In this document: positions 20,530 to 33,152 of the stretch, one piece after another
How positions within the stretch are numbered: position 1 is the first letter of the stretch
How the letters are laid out: every line of letters begins with the position of its first letter
Assembly (NCBI GenBank): GCA_963693305.1
Contig: OY855905.1
Coordinates: 38,288,137 to 38,352,136, forward strand
Reading direction: 5' to 3'
DNA from: Meandrina meandrites
Lineage: Eukaryota; Cnidaria; Anthozoa; Scleractinia; Meandrinidae
Length of the DNA: 64,000 nt
Position numbers and translations under genes: made by a program
The notes under the pieces: generated by a model
Databases searched by the model: none
The model's input: the letters and a program-made list of their open reading frames with translations, nothing else
Told to the model about the DNA's origin: nothing

Positions 20530-23500
20530 ATGTCAGCTACTTTAAAAATAATTTCTCTGAATGTAAGGGGAATTAGCAACTTCAAAAAAAGACGCACTAT
20601 TTTTACCTGGTGTCGCAGAAAGAATGCAGATGTGATTTTTTTGCAAGAAACGCACTCGAGCAAGGCAACAGAAGTACAATGGAAAAATGAGTGGGGCGGA
20701 AAAATGCTCTTTTCACACGGCAGCCCAAATTCATGTGGGACCGCAATACTGATAAACAACAAGGTGAACTGTACAGTGCTTCACACAGTTCCCGATCCCC
20801 TTGGGCGATTTATTATTTCCAAAATTCAAGTTGATGACAAAGGGTATGTACTCGTCAGCATATATGCACCAAACAAAGATAAGGAATCGGTCCAGTTCTT
20901 TAGGAAGTTGCATACTTTGCTTCAAATTGAAAACTTAGATCCTGAGGAGAACATTATTTTAGGTGGAGATTTTAATTGTCCTTTAAACCCAAATCTAGAT
21001 AAACGAGGTGGAATAATGATACCAAGGAAATCGGTTGTGAGTAGCATTGAGTGTTTGCAAAGTGAATTAGATTTGGTCGATATCTGGAGAGTCAAACACC
21101 CTCAAACAAAAAGCTATACTTGGAGTCAAAAATCTCCTATTATATTATGTCGTCTGGATTTTTGGCTTATTTCTAATAATCTTTGTGATTTTGTCAATTC
21201 GACGGATATTATCCCTGCGATAAGAACTGACCATGCGGCAATTAGTTTAGTCCTCGGCGAAATTGGGGAGGTAAAAGGACCTGGCATGTGGGAAATGAAC
21301 GCCTCGCTATTAGATGATGAAGAGTATTTAAATCATCTTAGTGTTAACATTCCTAAATGGAAATCGGAGGGTGAAAAAGAATTGTCGGACAAGCGCTCTG
21401 TTTGGGATTGGATTAAATACAATATCAGAAAGCATGCTATTAAATACTCCAAAGAAAAAGCCAAACAGAGAAATGAAAAAGAAAGAATAATACAAGAGGA
21501 GTACAAGAACGCAACCAGGCGGTTTGAAGATGACCCGAATGATTTAAATAAATCTCGTTTAAATGAAGTCAAGGAAAAACTGGAGTTATTTTATGAAGAG
21601 AAAACGAATGGGATTATCGTACGTGCAAGAGCTCGCTGGCATGAGCACGGGGAGAGAAGCACTAAATATTTTCTGAATTTAGAAAAGAGAAATCATGTCA
21701 AGAAACATATCAGAAAGTTGTTAATAAGTGGCGCAATAACAACTGATCCTTACCGCATACTCTCCGAACAAAAGGATTTTTATCACAACTTGTACAAAAC
21801 AAAAGCGACCAACACAGATTCTATCACGTCTTTTTTAAATAATTTAAATCTCCCAAAATTATCTGAAGAGCAAAAAGAATTGTGCGAAGGCCAAATTACC
21901 ACGGATGAATGCAAAAGCATTTTAGAAACTTTTCAAAATAACAAGTCTCCTGGAAATGACGGAATCCCAATTGAATTTTACAAAAAATGTTGGAATCTCA
22001 TTTGTGAACCGTTCATCAATTGTGCAAATGAGTCCTTTGAAAAGGAAGAATTGTCCAACTCCCAAAAGCAAGCTGTTATTACTTTAATAGAAAAACAAGG
22101 AAAAGATCGCACGTTAATAGAAAATTGGAGACCTATCTCTTTAGTCAATGTTGATGCCAAGATAATCTCGAAAATAATTGCTTCTAGACTTAAAAATGTC
22201 CTGCCTAACATTATTCACTGTAATCAATCTGGTTACGTTAAAGATCGCTATATTGGTGAAACGGTAAGATCGATTCTTGATATTATGGATTTTACAGAAA
22301 AAGAAAATATACCAGGTCTGATGATATTTATTGATTTTCGAAAAGCGTTTGACACTTTAGAGTGGAACTTTCTGTTCAACTGTCTGGATGCCTTCAACTT
22401 CGGCCCTGAATTTAAGCGCTGGATAAACACATTTTATAAGAATATTCAAAGCTGTGTGATAAATAACGGCTTGTCATCAGAATACTTTAACCTTTCACGA
22501 GGAGTCAGGCAAGGTGACCCTTTGTCTCCTTATCTTTTTTTTTTAGCTGTTGAGACTTTAGCAATTGCCGTTAGAGAAAATGTCGAAATTAAAGGAATTG
22601 TAATTGAACAACAAGAGACCAAATTATTACAATATGCTGATGATACAACTGCGGTTCTCTCTGACATAGAGTCGGCGTACAAGCTCTTTCAGTTGCTAGA
22701 CACATTTAAACAAATATCGGGTCTAAAGGTCAACAGTTCAAAGACAGAGGGACTGTGGTTAGGATCGCTGAAAGGAAATGAAACGAAGCCGTTTGGAATC
22801 AAATGGCCGCGTGATCCAATAAAAGTCCTCGGAGTCTTCTTCACGTACGATAAAAAATTGCTTTTTCAAAAGAACTTCTCAGAAAAACTTGACAAGATAA
22901 AAAAATCAATTAACATCTGGTCCTCCAGGGGATTATCCCTCTACGGGAAAGTTACTATTATCAAAACGTTGCTTTTACCGAAAGTTGTTTACATATCTTC
23001 TTTGTTACCTACCCCTGAACATATAGTGAAAGAGTTAAACCATTTGATTTACAACTTCCTATGGAAAGGTAAAGACAAAGTAACTAGAGTATCTGCAATA
23101 AACAACTATGAGGAAGGAGGCATCAAAATGGTTGATATTGAAAGCACAATCAAATCTCTCCGCCTTTCCTGGCTGAAAAGAATCTTTGGTGATAATTCAG
23201 GCGCATGGAAAGATTACTTAAAATATCTTCTAAAGGAAACAGGGGGTCTGGTTCTTTTTAATTGCAATTATAACATCAAAGATTTGACTATCAGTTCTCA
23301 ATTCTATATAGAGTTATTGAAATGGTGGTCTGAATTTCGCAAAGACAATGCAGTTGACACTAATTGGCACTACTTTATTTGGAATAATCACGAAATACGA
23401 ATAAACAATAAACCAGTTTTCTATAAAAGGTACTTTAATAATGGAATTCGAACTGTAGGCGATTTACGTTTTGATCTCAACAATATTGATTCTTATGAAT

Positions 23501-24238
23501 TACAGGCAAAATACATAGAGAAGACGAATTTTCTGGAATGGACTGGTTTACGCCATTCCGTACCGCTTTACTTGAGGAATGCTAATTATATCCCAGATCT
23601 CATAGTCCTAAATCCGTCCTTCAAAACTGACAGTGGCCTTTTCGATGTAACTAACAAGAAATCAAAAGATTACATTCTCTTTTTGTCCGTAAAAAAGCAC
23701 GCTTTCCTAATAATGCGCAAAAACTAAAGTGTAAATTTGATTTATCTGATGAGTCATTGAAAAAAGCATTTTGTCTTCCCCATTCAGTTGCTTCTGAGCC
23801 ATATGTTCAGGCCTTTCAATTTAAGGTGCTAAACTCTATACTTTACACAAATTCAAAATTACATAAAATTGGCTACATTACAGATGATCTGTGCTCTTTT
23901 TGCAAACGGGAATCTGAAACAATGCAGCACTTCTTTTATGATTGCTCTTACTCAACTTCTTTTTGGAAAGATTTCGAATCATATTACTTATCCTTGACAG
24001 AACAACAGATACATCTTCATTTAAGGGATATTCTTATCGGTGTTCTTAAGCCAGAATGTCCCTTACTGAATTACCTGCTACTTATAGGAAAAATTTATTT
24101 ATGGGGGTGCAGAAGAAATAACGAACTCCGAATATAAGTGGTTACAAATTTAAAGTGTCGTTAAAGTATGACACGGAGAAATATATTTGTACAAAAAATA
24201 ATAAATTAGATATATTTAGAAAAAAATGGACAGTATGA
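20530..24238 (+). pseudogene. LINE ORF2 endonuclease-reverse transcriptase, broken by late frameshifts
   Basis: The first 1,065 codons (to 23727) are open. The AP-endonuclease domain spans about 5-235, with LQETHSSK, GGDFNC, CRLDFWLIS and RTDHAAIS. The reverse transcriptase spans about 470-770, with WRPISLVN, FIDFRKAFDTLEW, SRGVRQGDPLSPYLF and LLQYADDTTAVL, so the catalytic YADD is present. The protein then leaves its frame near 23665. Coding continues in another frame from there through 24137 (LFVRKKARFPNN and the CCHC-like CSFCKRESETMQHFFYDC). A second shift is needed near 24110-24150 to reach KYDTEKYI...KKW and a stop at 24236-24238. All catalytic residues seem present, but this copy should not make a full-length product. 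Confidence 0.9.
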
Positions 24239-24520
24239 ACAACATGATAATGTCTAAACTTATTTGATATACATATACATGTATATAAGGCTCAAAGGGT
24301 GTGTTTTTGAATTCTTGTAAGTGAGTGAGTGAGTGAGAGAGAGAGGGAGAGAGAAAGGGAGAGAGGAGGGGAGGGAGACAGAGAGAGAGAGAGAGAGTAG
24401 TAAACTGTAGTATTGTGAGAGGTGTAAGTATTGTGTAGTAAATTATTTCTTGTGATGTAAGTAACTTGATAGTAGTGTCTGTAATTACGTGTTTTGCAAA
24501 TAATAAAAACGTTTTATCGG

Positions 24521-24553
<33 letters not shown>

Positions 24554-25405
24554 TTAACCATTACAGAAATCATCACCTTCACCGGCATCCTTAGTTTCAA
24601 GTTCAATTGAATCTAACTGCGATCGACACCCTACATGATGTGTCCCTCCGGATATAGTTTCTTTGGAAGCCGCCACCAGCCGAAGTTTCTGTTGAAGTAA
24701 AACATATAAAGTTGGATTTTCTTTAAAGGTTCTTGCTAAGAAGTTGGTGCATGGTCGGCCCCCCTTTCCCCTTTGAAATTTTCGTCGATTTCTCAGCTAT
24801 CAGTAGATTTTGCAAATTTCAGATCTCTGTTATCACTTACAAAAGACCGTCTAAGAACTCTTTTCTCGCGACTGTTATCAGACTACACGAGCCAGATTCT
24901 GCCACATGGCCCATTTGTCCATAATTGGACTGTTCTTCTTCTTTGCAACGAGTGATCATAGTTTCACATAGGCTTTGACTGTTATACTGAAGCCACATTG
25001 ATTTATGATTGCAATGGACCCATATGTTAGTATATGTACTACAGTATGAATTGTACCATGTTTTCACTTTTTTACACTATTGTGTAAATATTGTACAAAT
25101 CTTTTCAATTTTAATTTATTGCAATACTGTTTCCAAAAATCCCATTAAGAATGCATGTATCACGGTTGAATTGTTGTTAGATTAGCGATCCTAGTCTTCC
25201 AATCGAAAGGAATGTTGGTCGTCAAAAAGTTTGGTATGAAGGGATTTTACGTCATGCATGAGGAAAATCAAACTTCGCGGTATCAAATGAATCAAAAGCT
25301 GTCTCTAAACTTTTCGTGAGGATATATTATTCAAAAAAAAAAAAAAAACAAAGGTTAGGTAAGTTAATATGCACTCACCTAAATGCACTGGTATTTGACT
25401 TTCAG

Positions 25406-26458
25406 CTATTTGTGTGTTCTAACACATGGGTCACCAAACACTGAATTGCTTGCAAACAGTGAACAACTGGTTTTGTTGTTGCATCTGGCCCTCACAATCC
25501 AAAAAGAACTCCCAGCATGGCAACTGGTAGTGCGGATACTGGGGTGTGGGCACGTTCTACGGTCATGCCTGCCATAGGACGCTTCCAGCACGCTAATTTT
25601 CTTTCCACTTTGGCAGCTTATGGTGGCTCTGCGGTGCTCACAAATCACAATGAACTTTGGCGACTCAATGCACATAAATTTGACCTCCAGATATTTGTGT
25701 GTTCCCTTACAAGGATCACCAAATACGGAGTTGCTTGCGCGCAGCTCGCAGCTGGGCCTGTTGTCGCATCTGCTCTTCACGACAGAAAGGGAATTCCCAG
25801 CATGACAACGGGTCGTGCGAATATATCGATGTGGGCATGTGCTACGGTCATGCCTGCCATAGGATGCTCCTACGACCTTGATGTTTCCTCCGACCAAGCA
25901 GCGAATAATTGCTTTGTCACCCTCACAAGTGGTCACGGAAATAAGGTCCTCTGCAGCACAAAAAAACATAAAAATAACAATGCAGTGAAATATTTTTTGT
26001 AAGTCCTTTTCAAGCTGGGGGATTTAATGTTTTTTAACGTAACTTGTCACGCATTTTTGCTGTGACGTGACTGTAAGTTTTGGGATGGTAGCGCCGTTTT
26101 CTTGTTTTATCTGACAGGTGTACTTTATGACTTGGGATGGATTGGACAGGGAAGATGCACTGTTGCTGTCAGGCCCGTGGAGAACGAGAGACTACATAAT
26201 CCACGTTCAAAACTCCAGAAATTTGAACAAGTAACGTTTCAGTTGTGCAAAGTCACCAAGACATTGTGTTGTGTCATGTTAAAGCGACAAACAAAAAAGA
26301 TAAAATACAAAAAAAAAAAAAACACCATTCCGGTGTAAATAAGGTCAAAGAAAGGGTTAATGCACCACACCTCTGCAAGCCATGGCGAGCTTGCTTTCCT
26401 CCATGACAACAAATAACACAAGGAACGCGAAAAACACAGTCCACTTGTAAGCAGTCAT
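25406..26458 (-). pseudogene. SUEL/rhamnose-binding lectin, copy 1, C-terminally truncated by a nonsense codon
   Basis: Two-exon model: exon 1 at 26371-26458 (ATG, signal peptide MTAYKWTVFFAFLVLFVV..., 29 codons plus one base). The intron is 25951-26370 (gtgtgg...tgctgcag). Exon 2 at 25406-25950 is joined in phase 1. It encodes two tandem SUEL domains, each with the YGRHDR..CPH motif and the ANS/ASNSVFGDPC motif typical of galactose/rhamnose-binding lectins. At 25406-25408 the codon TAT of copy 2 is TAG. This removes the last nine residues, including the final Cys of domain 2; the ancestral stop would be at 25379-25381. The truncated product has about 210 residues. Domain 1 is intact, so partial function is possible. 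Confidence 0.88.
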
Positions 26459-27119
26459 GTCTGAAAACTAATAATAACAACAAAAGGTAAACCATTTACA
26501 GTCAAACCGGATGTTCTTTTGTACGGAATTTTGCAATGTTGTTAAGTATTGTCCCAATTTGTTCGAAACAACTTATCACTTGCTATTTCGCTAGAAGAAT
26601 ACAACATAATTTGTTTAAAAATAAAATTAAGGGAAGTTTCCGTGTTTTTGAATTGGAGTATTGAAACTGCTCTATTTTTCAAACATTTCATCCGCCGTCA
26701 TTCTGTTTGATTTTTTTTTCTGAAAATATGCCAACGTGTGCATACTAGCACGTTTCATTGAAGTTACGAAGATTGACAATTAACTGCAAACGAGTCAATA
26801 TCGATAAATAAATTCTTGAACGATAAGGAGTACTTTAACCATGCATCGTATGGAGAGCGTATGGAGAGCCCTTCGAAATCAGGCTTTTCTTGACTAACAA
26901 GGCGTACCAGTCAGTATTTTTTCCGAGATTTACACTAATACTGCAACCTTTTCCTAACGTTTCGACGGCAGTTTCTTCTTAAGTGACATAACAAGAACTG
27001 AATAACTGTCTAAAAAACACGAACAAATCAAGTGAAAGAAACTTGTAATGTAAAATGAAAATGGCACGAAATTTTGATGGCTGCGGAGTATAGCATGCAG
27101 TCGAGACCTTGGCACGCTT

Positions 27120-28325
27120 GAGAGCTAATGTCTTTTAAGTCCTATATCCAAATTATCTGCATGTCAAGAGCCAAGCTAAATTTTCTCACATCCGCCACTT
27201 TTCAGTCCCTCCTGAAAACCAATATTCCAAATTCCAATTCGATCGGATAGAGGACTCGCATGAAAACCAGCTGGAGCTGAAGTAGCGTCCTCTCTTGTAA
27301 TTAAGTAGCCCGTGAACTGACACAAAACCACATATGCCGATTTGTAGCATTCTGTGTCTGTTCATGAGCCTTTGTCTCACTTATCAACTTAGAGTTGATC
27401 ATTAATTAAACACAGAACAGAAAGCATCGCTGATGGCTGGAATTACTGAGTTACTGGCCATCATTTAGTTGAACTGGAAGGTTCAAGAATTATGACAGTA
27501 TATTCAGTATCCACTACTAACGCGACTTGATGATTGTGCTAGAAGAGCCCGAGGGGTGCAGAAGGAGGGCGGGCCTTTTAAAGCCAACGAGCCCCATCTT
27601 CAGTGCTAGCAAAGTTTTATTTAACCTAATCCATATCAGACTGTGTAAGCATCAAATCGCACGAAGCTTACATTTTACCTGTTCTAAAACTGGAAAACAA
27701 CCGCGAAAAAAGTCTAAAAGTGGATTTCAAAGTTGGACAGAGAACGGCACAGTTGATTCCGGCTACGACAGTCTTTCTTAAAAAATAGAAAAAACAGAAG
27801 GAGTCTTCCTCCAAGCAGAGTAAAAGTTCTTTATGCCGTTGTTGAAAAACAAACTCTTTAGATTAGCCCATGTTGAGCAAGCAAGCCTTGTTACACATCT
27901 TACACCTAGTTTCTAATCTAAAATAGCGTCTTTTTACCTTGGTCAGGACTCTGTCGTTTTTCCGCTCTAGGAAACGCCAAAAATTAACTCTGCGGGCGAG
28001 TAAAGACCTAGCAGACAAGCTACTTCAACACGAAACTAAAACACATAAAGTACTGACTAGTTCGTCAATATAACAAACTCCACGTAAGTAACACGTGACA
28101 TGGTTATTGACACAGACGCTAAAGTCCCGAGCGATATCAATACATACAAGCAAATTTTCCTGGATACACAACAAATGTAAAGTGTGTTTATTATGATAGC
28201 ACGTTGAGGTATCCGTTGTTAAGTCCCGTCAAAAGTCGGAGATCAGGAGGCTATCTTTCCGATGGATCAATATTTTCCCGTTGACATGATCGTCGCCCGC
28301 GCTGTTGAATATTGTTATTAAATAG
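27120..28325. repeat. Unassigned duplicated unit a (D1)
   Basis: First of two tandem units starting with AAGTCCTATATCCAAAT, also present in D2 near 35140. It holds a short open stretch ending at 27781 with SWTENGTVDSGYDSLS. This resembles a terminal exon with a DSGxxS-type motif, but no full gene was recognised. The paralogue in D2 ends VESGYDSLS. An empty TTAA site at 28318-28321 marks where the palindromic element of D2 inserted. Confidence 0.6.
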
Positions 28326-28379
28326 GTCATTTGACTATTTTCATATCTTTGATTGCTGCAGAGTGGTACGCAAACCTCA

Positions 28380-29965
28380 TCACGCTTTGAAGCTTGTAAG
28401 TCCTATATCCAAATTATCTGCATGTCAAGAGCCTAGCTAGCTAATTAAATTCTTTACATCCGCCCCTGACTTTTCAGTCCCTCCTGAAAACCAATATTCC
28501 AAATTCCAATTTGATATCGATAGAGGACCCGCATGAAAACCAGCTCGAGCAGAAGTGGCGTCCTCTCTAAATATACTAATTTATTTATTAGGCAACCGTG
28601 AACTAACACAGAAAGCTACGTATCAAACTCTGCCGATCTTCAGCATTCTGTCTCCATTCATGAGCCTTTGCCTGACTGATCAACTTAAAGTTGATTATTT
28701 ATTAAACACAGAACAGAAAGCATCGCTGATGGCTGGAATTACTGAATTACTGGCCATCATTTAGTTGAACTGGAAGGTTCAAGAATTATGACAGTATCTT
28801 CAATATCCACTACTAACGCGACGAGATGATTGTGCTAGAAGAGCCCGAGGGGTGCAGGAGGAGGAGGGCCGTTTTAAAGCCAACGAGCCCCATCCTCATA
28901 GCTAGCAAAGTTATTTTACCTAATCCTATCAGACTATGTTTATCCACATTAGACTATGACAATGGGAAACTTACATTTCACATTTCACCTGGAAAATTAC
29001 CGCGAAGAAGTCTAAAAAGTGGATTTGAAAATTGGACAGAGAATGAAACAGTAGATTCCCCCTATGACTTTTTTCTTAAAATGTGGAAATATCAAAGGAG
29101 TTCCCAGCTCCTCCAAGCAGAGCAGTAGTTATCTATGCCGCCCTTGACAAAGGAATTTTAAATTAAGTCTTGTTACAAGATTGTAACATCTTACACATGG
29201 TATAGTACTATAATTGAAAAAAGTTGTTTTACCTTGATCAGGAATCTGTCCTTTTTCCACTCTAGGAAACGCCAAACAAATTTGTGCGAGTGAAGACTCA
29301 GCAGTCTATACTGCTTCAAATACAAAACTAAATATATGAAGTGCTGTCTTTGTTCGTCAATACAACAAGCTTCACGTAAGTATCACGTGACTTCGTTATC
29401 GATACAGACGCTAGAGTCCCGAGCGATATCAATACACAGAAGCAATTTTCCGGATGTGCAATGAATGTGAAGTGTGTTTATAGCACGTTGAGGAATCCTT
29501 TGTAAAGTCCCATCAAAATTACTTATCCTGACCGATGCGTCATTTTTACTCCATTTGTTTTTTTCTCCGCCTCTTCTGCGTCGTTTTAGTTTTTCCGCGA
29601 GAACGTCTAAATGTCGTCGGTGATTTCATCATGCTTTTGTTTCATTTCATGCATCGGCCATCATTTTAGCCATGTCCATTCTCTTCAAAGGACCCCACTG
29701 AGTTTCGCGAACTTAGCCCCGTTCACTAGGGTTAGTCACGCGGTGATCTAACTAGGCCCCAATCAATAAAGTCGTTTGGGTTTTTAACACACGTTTTAAT
29801 CTCTTCTCTTAGCTTTAATTCACCGTTACAACGGGCATGTAATAGCTACTCTGAATGCATGAAATAAATGTTTCTCTTTACACTGTTTCATTAGACATTG
29901 TGATTGGTCGTTGCTAGATGATAATCAGAAAAGGGTTAATCAAAGTCTGTGACTAATTGTCCATT
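28380..29965. repeat. Unassigned duplicated unit b (D1)
   Basis: Second tandem unit, paralogous to 27130-28325 and to 37330-39725. Two short open stretches (28555-28764 and 28826-29128) are conserved between D1 and D2. The second keeps the sequence SGFENWTENETVDSPYDF. They may be exons of an unknown gene or relics. Coding status is unproven because differences between units include one-base indels. Confidence 0.5.
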
Positions 29966-31050
29966 ACTTGGCTTCACACTAGAACCTAAGTAAGTTTCAA
30001 GTAAGCACTTGACTCAAGTGCACTTGAAAATCTCAAGTCGCACTTTAGAAAAATTGGCTTCACACCTGATGACAAAGTAGATTACTTGAGGCATTGCCGT
30101 CAATCAACTTTCGAGTTAAAATCAGTCACACATATCACAAACACGTTTGCTCGCCAGCAAAATCATGAGGCCTTTGCAACGGAAAAGAGTTTTTTGTAGT
30201 TTCCTATTCATTTTGATGTTACTTTTAATCCGAAGAGTTTTAACATTACAAGACATGCATAGGTACTTCGTTGTTAACGAGTACTTGGCAGTAACGCAAA
30301 GCAGCAAGCGACGTCCTGTATTTCAGTAGAATGGTTCAACAACGCAGTTTTCGTCAAAGAAATCGCCGTAGGGCTTGGGCTTGGCCTCGTCCGCAAAATT
30401 GGTTTAGAGTACTTTTAGCCAACCGAGACATGGATCCGCTCTGGAAATTCCATTTCCGTGTGACTCGTCCAACGTTCCTGACTCGTACATGGGTTGTTTG
30501 GAACATTTGCTGCTTCAAGTTGTGCTTGTTGAAGTTGTTGAGCTGCAAAAAATGACCTGCTGGATACACTGGCTGGTTCAGTTGCCCATTCGCATCTATT
30601 GGAAAAGATGCTGGATAATACGTTTATTACCATTTATATCGACTTTTCTTTCCTTTCTTTAAAAAGTATACTGTATACTTTTTTTGTATACTCTATATAA
30701 GACTGTTGCATCGCGGAATTCTCACACTGTAATGAGTACCTGAAACCATCCATTTTGAGCGCGCTGGCAAGTTAAATTAAGAAAAATTCTATCTGTCAGT
30801 TCATCAGAATCGTGACACCGCTACACGTGGAAAGCAGTTGGCTTCCAATTTCCTATTGGTCAAGTGTGTTCTCAAAACTTCTCAAGTGTGGTGTAGACCA
30901 TACTTGGCGGCGTACTTCGGCTTTTTTGAACTATGAACGTTTCCATGGGCACTAAGAAAAGTTCAAGTAACTACGTTTTACCCATTCACACTCAAAGTAG
31001 GTTCCAAGTGCACTTAGACCATACTTAAAAGCTCTAGTGTGAAGCCAAGT
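29966..31050. mobile_element. Harbinger-like DNA transposon relic, 1,085 bp
   Basis: The ends ACTTGGCTTCACACTAGA and the exact complement form 18-bp terminal inverted repeats. They are flanked by ATT on both sides (29963-29965, 31051-31053). The paralogous D2 locus has a single ATT at 39723-39725. The 3-bp duplication fits the Harbinger superfamily. Inside, 30331-30555 encodes RRRAWAWPRPQNWFRVLL and DPLWKFHFRVTR, which resemble the N-terminus of Harbinger DDE transposases. The catalytic part is missing. Confidence 0.75.
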
Positions 31051-31460
31051 ATTGTCTTCGCGTGTTTCATTCAGCTTTAAACGTGAACAGCGTACCAAAG
31101 ATTTTGGCGCCTTTTCATGCAATGGCGTCGTTTAAGTTGATGTGAAATGTCCAGATCATTTTTTTGATGTGAGAAAAAATCTCTGAAGTGATGGGGTGAA
31201 AAATAATAACGAAGAAATATTTCACGCTGCTCACTTTCTTCACAAGTTCCCGCGGTTGAGCAAAGATTTTTTCGCCTTTTCACGCAATCGATTCGTGTAG
31301 GCGAAATGAAATATCCCAGTCGATTTTCAACATGATTTAAAAAAATGTGCAGTGTCAAACTTCTACGATAGGTAACTTTTAACGAAAAGTGGATGGTCAA
31401 TATCAAACACGTAAGATGCCCAGGTCAAGCTTTTTCTGGAGTGTGGCCGCCATTTTGGGC

Positions 31461-31490
31461 GACGTCGACGTCGTCGTCGTCGTCGTCGTC
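31461..31490. repeat. (GTC)n microsatellite
   Basis: Run of GTC units in a CpG-rich context. Confidence 0.9.
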
Positions 31491-31554
31491 GCTAGGCGCA
31501 CGCGCCCGCTAGCCATGCCGCTAGCCACGATGACCATGAAAACTCAAACGCATG

Positions 31555-32216
31555 GGGCGCGATCCATTGGACCAAAATTTCCGGAAATTCCAGTACAAAA
31601 TCGAATGGAACAGAACGTTTCTGGAAACTCATTTCGAAAATTTTGGACAACCTCCAGAGGTTGTCCTGTTTTCCGGAAATTTGGAAATTCCGGGAATTTC
31701 CTGTTCCATTGGGCATTATCACTCCATTTCGTCCTCTTCAAGACCTAAAAGATGGCGGCGGCAGGTGTTTTCACCAGCCATACGTGTGTTTCTTCGTTTT
31801 ACGCGACATAGAATAATTCTCATGACACATTTCAATGTCAGCGACGCGACGACACGTTTCGTACAATTCTTGGAAGAGAAGTTTCTTGATCTTGTCAAGT
31901 GCAATGTCACGTAATCGTATCGTAAATGAAAATAAATCGTACAACGAAAGATTGAGTTCAAAATAGTCATAAATATAATTACGGGTAAATTTACCTCTTC
32001 TCGGGAACAAGTTAACAGGTAATTATCATCTCCTTGTTGCTTCGCAAGATTAAAAATGTATGTTTACTTGAAATCGTACTCGAGTAACAAACAACTCGAA
32101 CGGCAAATCCGCCATTTTGACGTGACCGGTTCAGTCAAGTGGAAAATACCGTTCCTTTCGGCACGGGAAAATTTCGGAAACTCAAACCGAAATTTTTGGT
32201 TGAATGGATCGCGCCC
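31555..32216. mobile_element. 662-bp MITE with GGGCGCGATCCATT ends
   Basis: The ends GGGCGCGATCCATT and its complement near AATGGATCGCGCCC are flanked by ATG on both sides (31552-31554, 32217-32219). Subterminal GGAAATT/AATTTCC motifs recur, and a shorter palindrome (CAACCTC...GAGGTTG) lies near 31650. The class is uncertain; the 3-bp duplication would fit Harbinger-like elements. The preceding 31054-31551 holds no recognised gene. Confidence 0.65.
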
Positions 32217-32356
32217 ATGGTTTTCTCAATTTCTATCTTCGCACGGTAGTTATGGGGCTCCGCTCTGCGGCCCTTCGGGCCGCTGGAGAGCTCCGCTATA
32301 AAGGTGGATTTTCTTTTAAGGTTCTTGCTAAGTAGTTGGTGGTCTGCCCCCCTTCC

Positions 32357-32426
32357 CCTATAAAGAAGAGAGAGGGGGCGGGGGGGGGGGGTGGGGAGGA
32401 GAGGGGGGAAAGGGGGGAGAGGGGGT
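32357..32426 (+). repeat. G-rich purine tract
   Basis: Nearly uninterrupted purines with several runs of four or more G, able in principle to form G-quadruplexes. Absent from the paralogous D1 position near 24770. Confidence 0.8.
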
Positions 32427-33152
32427 GCTAGGTGGATAGAAAGTCTAATTTGTCAGCCTCCTGTTGAAAGTGAGCAGCATTTTAAAGGAAACGGAGTAAA
32501 ACTGGTTCACAGCCCCCAGTAGCACCAAAGGTTTTTTAAGAAAAGGGTTTTTAATGAGGATGCTGAAACCTCAGTTATCAGTGAAATTTTCGTCGATTCT
32601 CAGCTATCAGTAGATTTTGCAAATTTCAGGTCTCCGTTATCGCTTACAAAAGACCGTCTACGAACTCTTTTCTAGTCACTGTTATCAGACTACACGAGCC
32701 AGATTCTGCCACATGTATGGCCCATCTGTCCATAATTGGACTGTTCTTCTTCTTTGCAACGAGTGATCATAGTTTCACATAGGCTTTGACTTTTATACTG
32801 AAGCCACATTGATTTAAGATTGCAATGGACCCATATGTTAGTATATGTATATGTTCACTTATTTACACTATATTTTAATTTAACCTCAATTTTAATTTAT
32901 TGTAATACTGTTTCTGAAAATTCCATTAAGAATGCATGTATCACTTTTGAATTGTTGTTAGATTAGCGATCCTGGTCTTCTAATCGAAAGGAATGTTGGT
33001 CGTCAAAAAGTTTAGTATGAAGGGATTTTACGTCATGCATGAGGGAAAACAAACGTCGCGGTATCAAATGAATCAAAAGCTGTCTCTAAACTTTTCGTAA
33101 AGATATATCCTTAAAAAAACACCAAAGGTTAGGTAAGTTAATATTCACTCGC

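Larger units (their letters stand above)
19100..24551 (+). mobile_element. L1/Tx1-like non-LTR retrotransposon (LINE)
   Basis: The order is a short 5' region, ORF1 (19191-20108), a 420-bp spacer, ORF2 (20530-24238, disrupted), and a 3' region with a GAGT/GA-rich tract at about 24320-24399 ending in 31 A residues (24521-24551). The pure A-tail implies a fairly recent insertion. The 5' end is approximate; no convincing target-site duplication was found by eye. The left flank from 18807 to about 19100 holds no recognised gene. Confidence 0.92.
24706..29965. repeat. Segmental duplication copy D1
   Basis: Aligns colinearly with 32297-39725 and contains the SUEL lectin gene and two tandem unassigned units. 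The left boundary is near 24706/32297. The right boundary is at the GTCCATT preceding 29966, matching 39719-39725. The 24552-24705 stretch between the LINE tail and this block has no recognised gene. Divergence is a few percent, so the duplication is recent. Confidence 0.9.

Noticed and set aside
24590..24640. Continuation of the nuclease relic on the other side of the LINE
   Set aside because: A short block loosely resembles the nuclease C-terminal coding sequence, but the order would not be colinear and the match is too short.
25517..26002. Long plus-strand open frames across both lectin copies (also 33291-33746)
   Set aside because: They are antisense shadows of the SUEL coding exon, with no family resemblance of their own.
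31389..31914. Overlapping plus-strand open frames in 31.4-31.9 kb
   Set aside because: They run through a (GTC)n tract and the end of a MITE; no coding signature.
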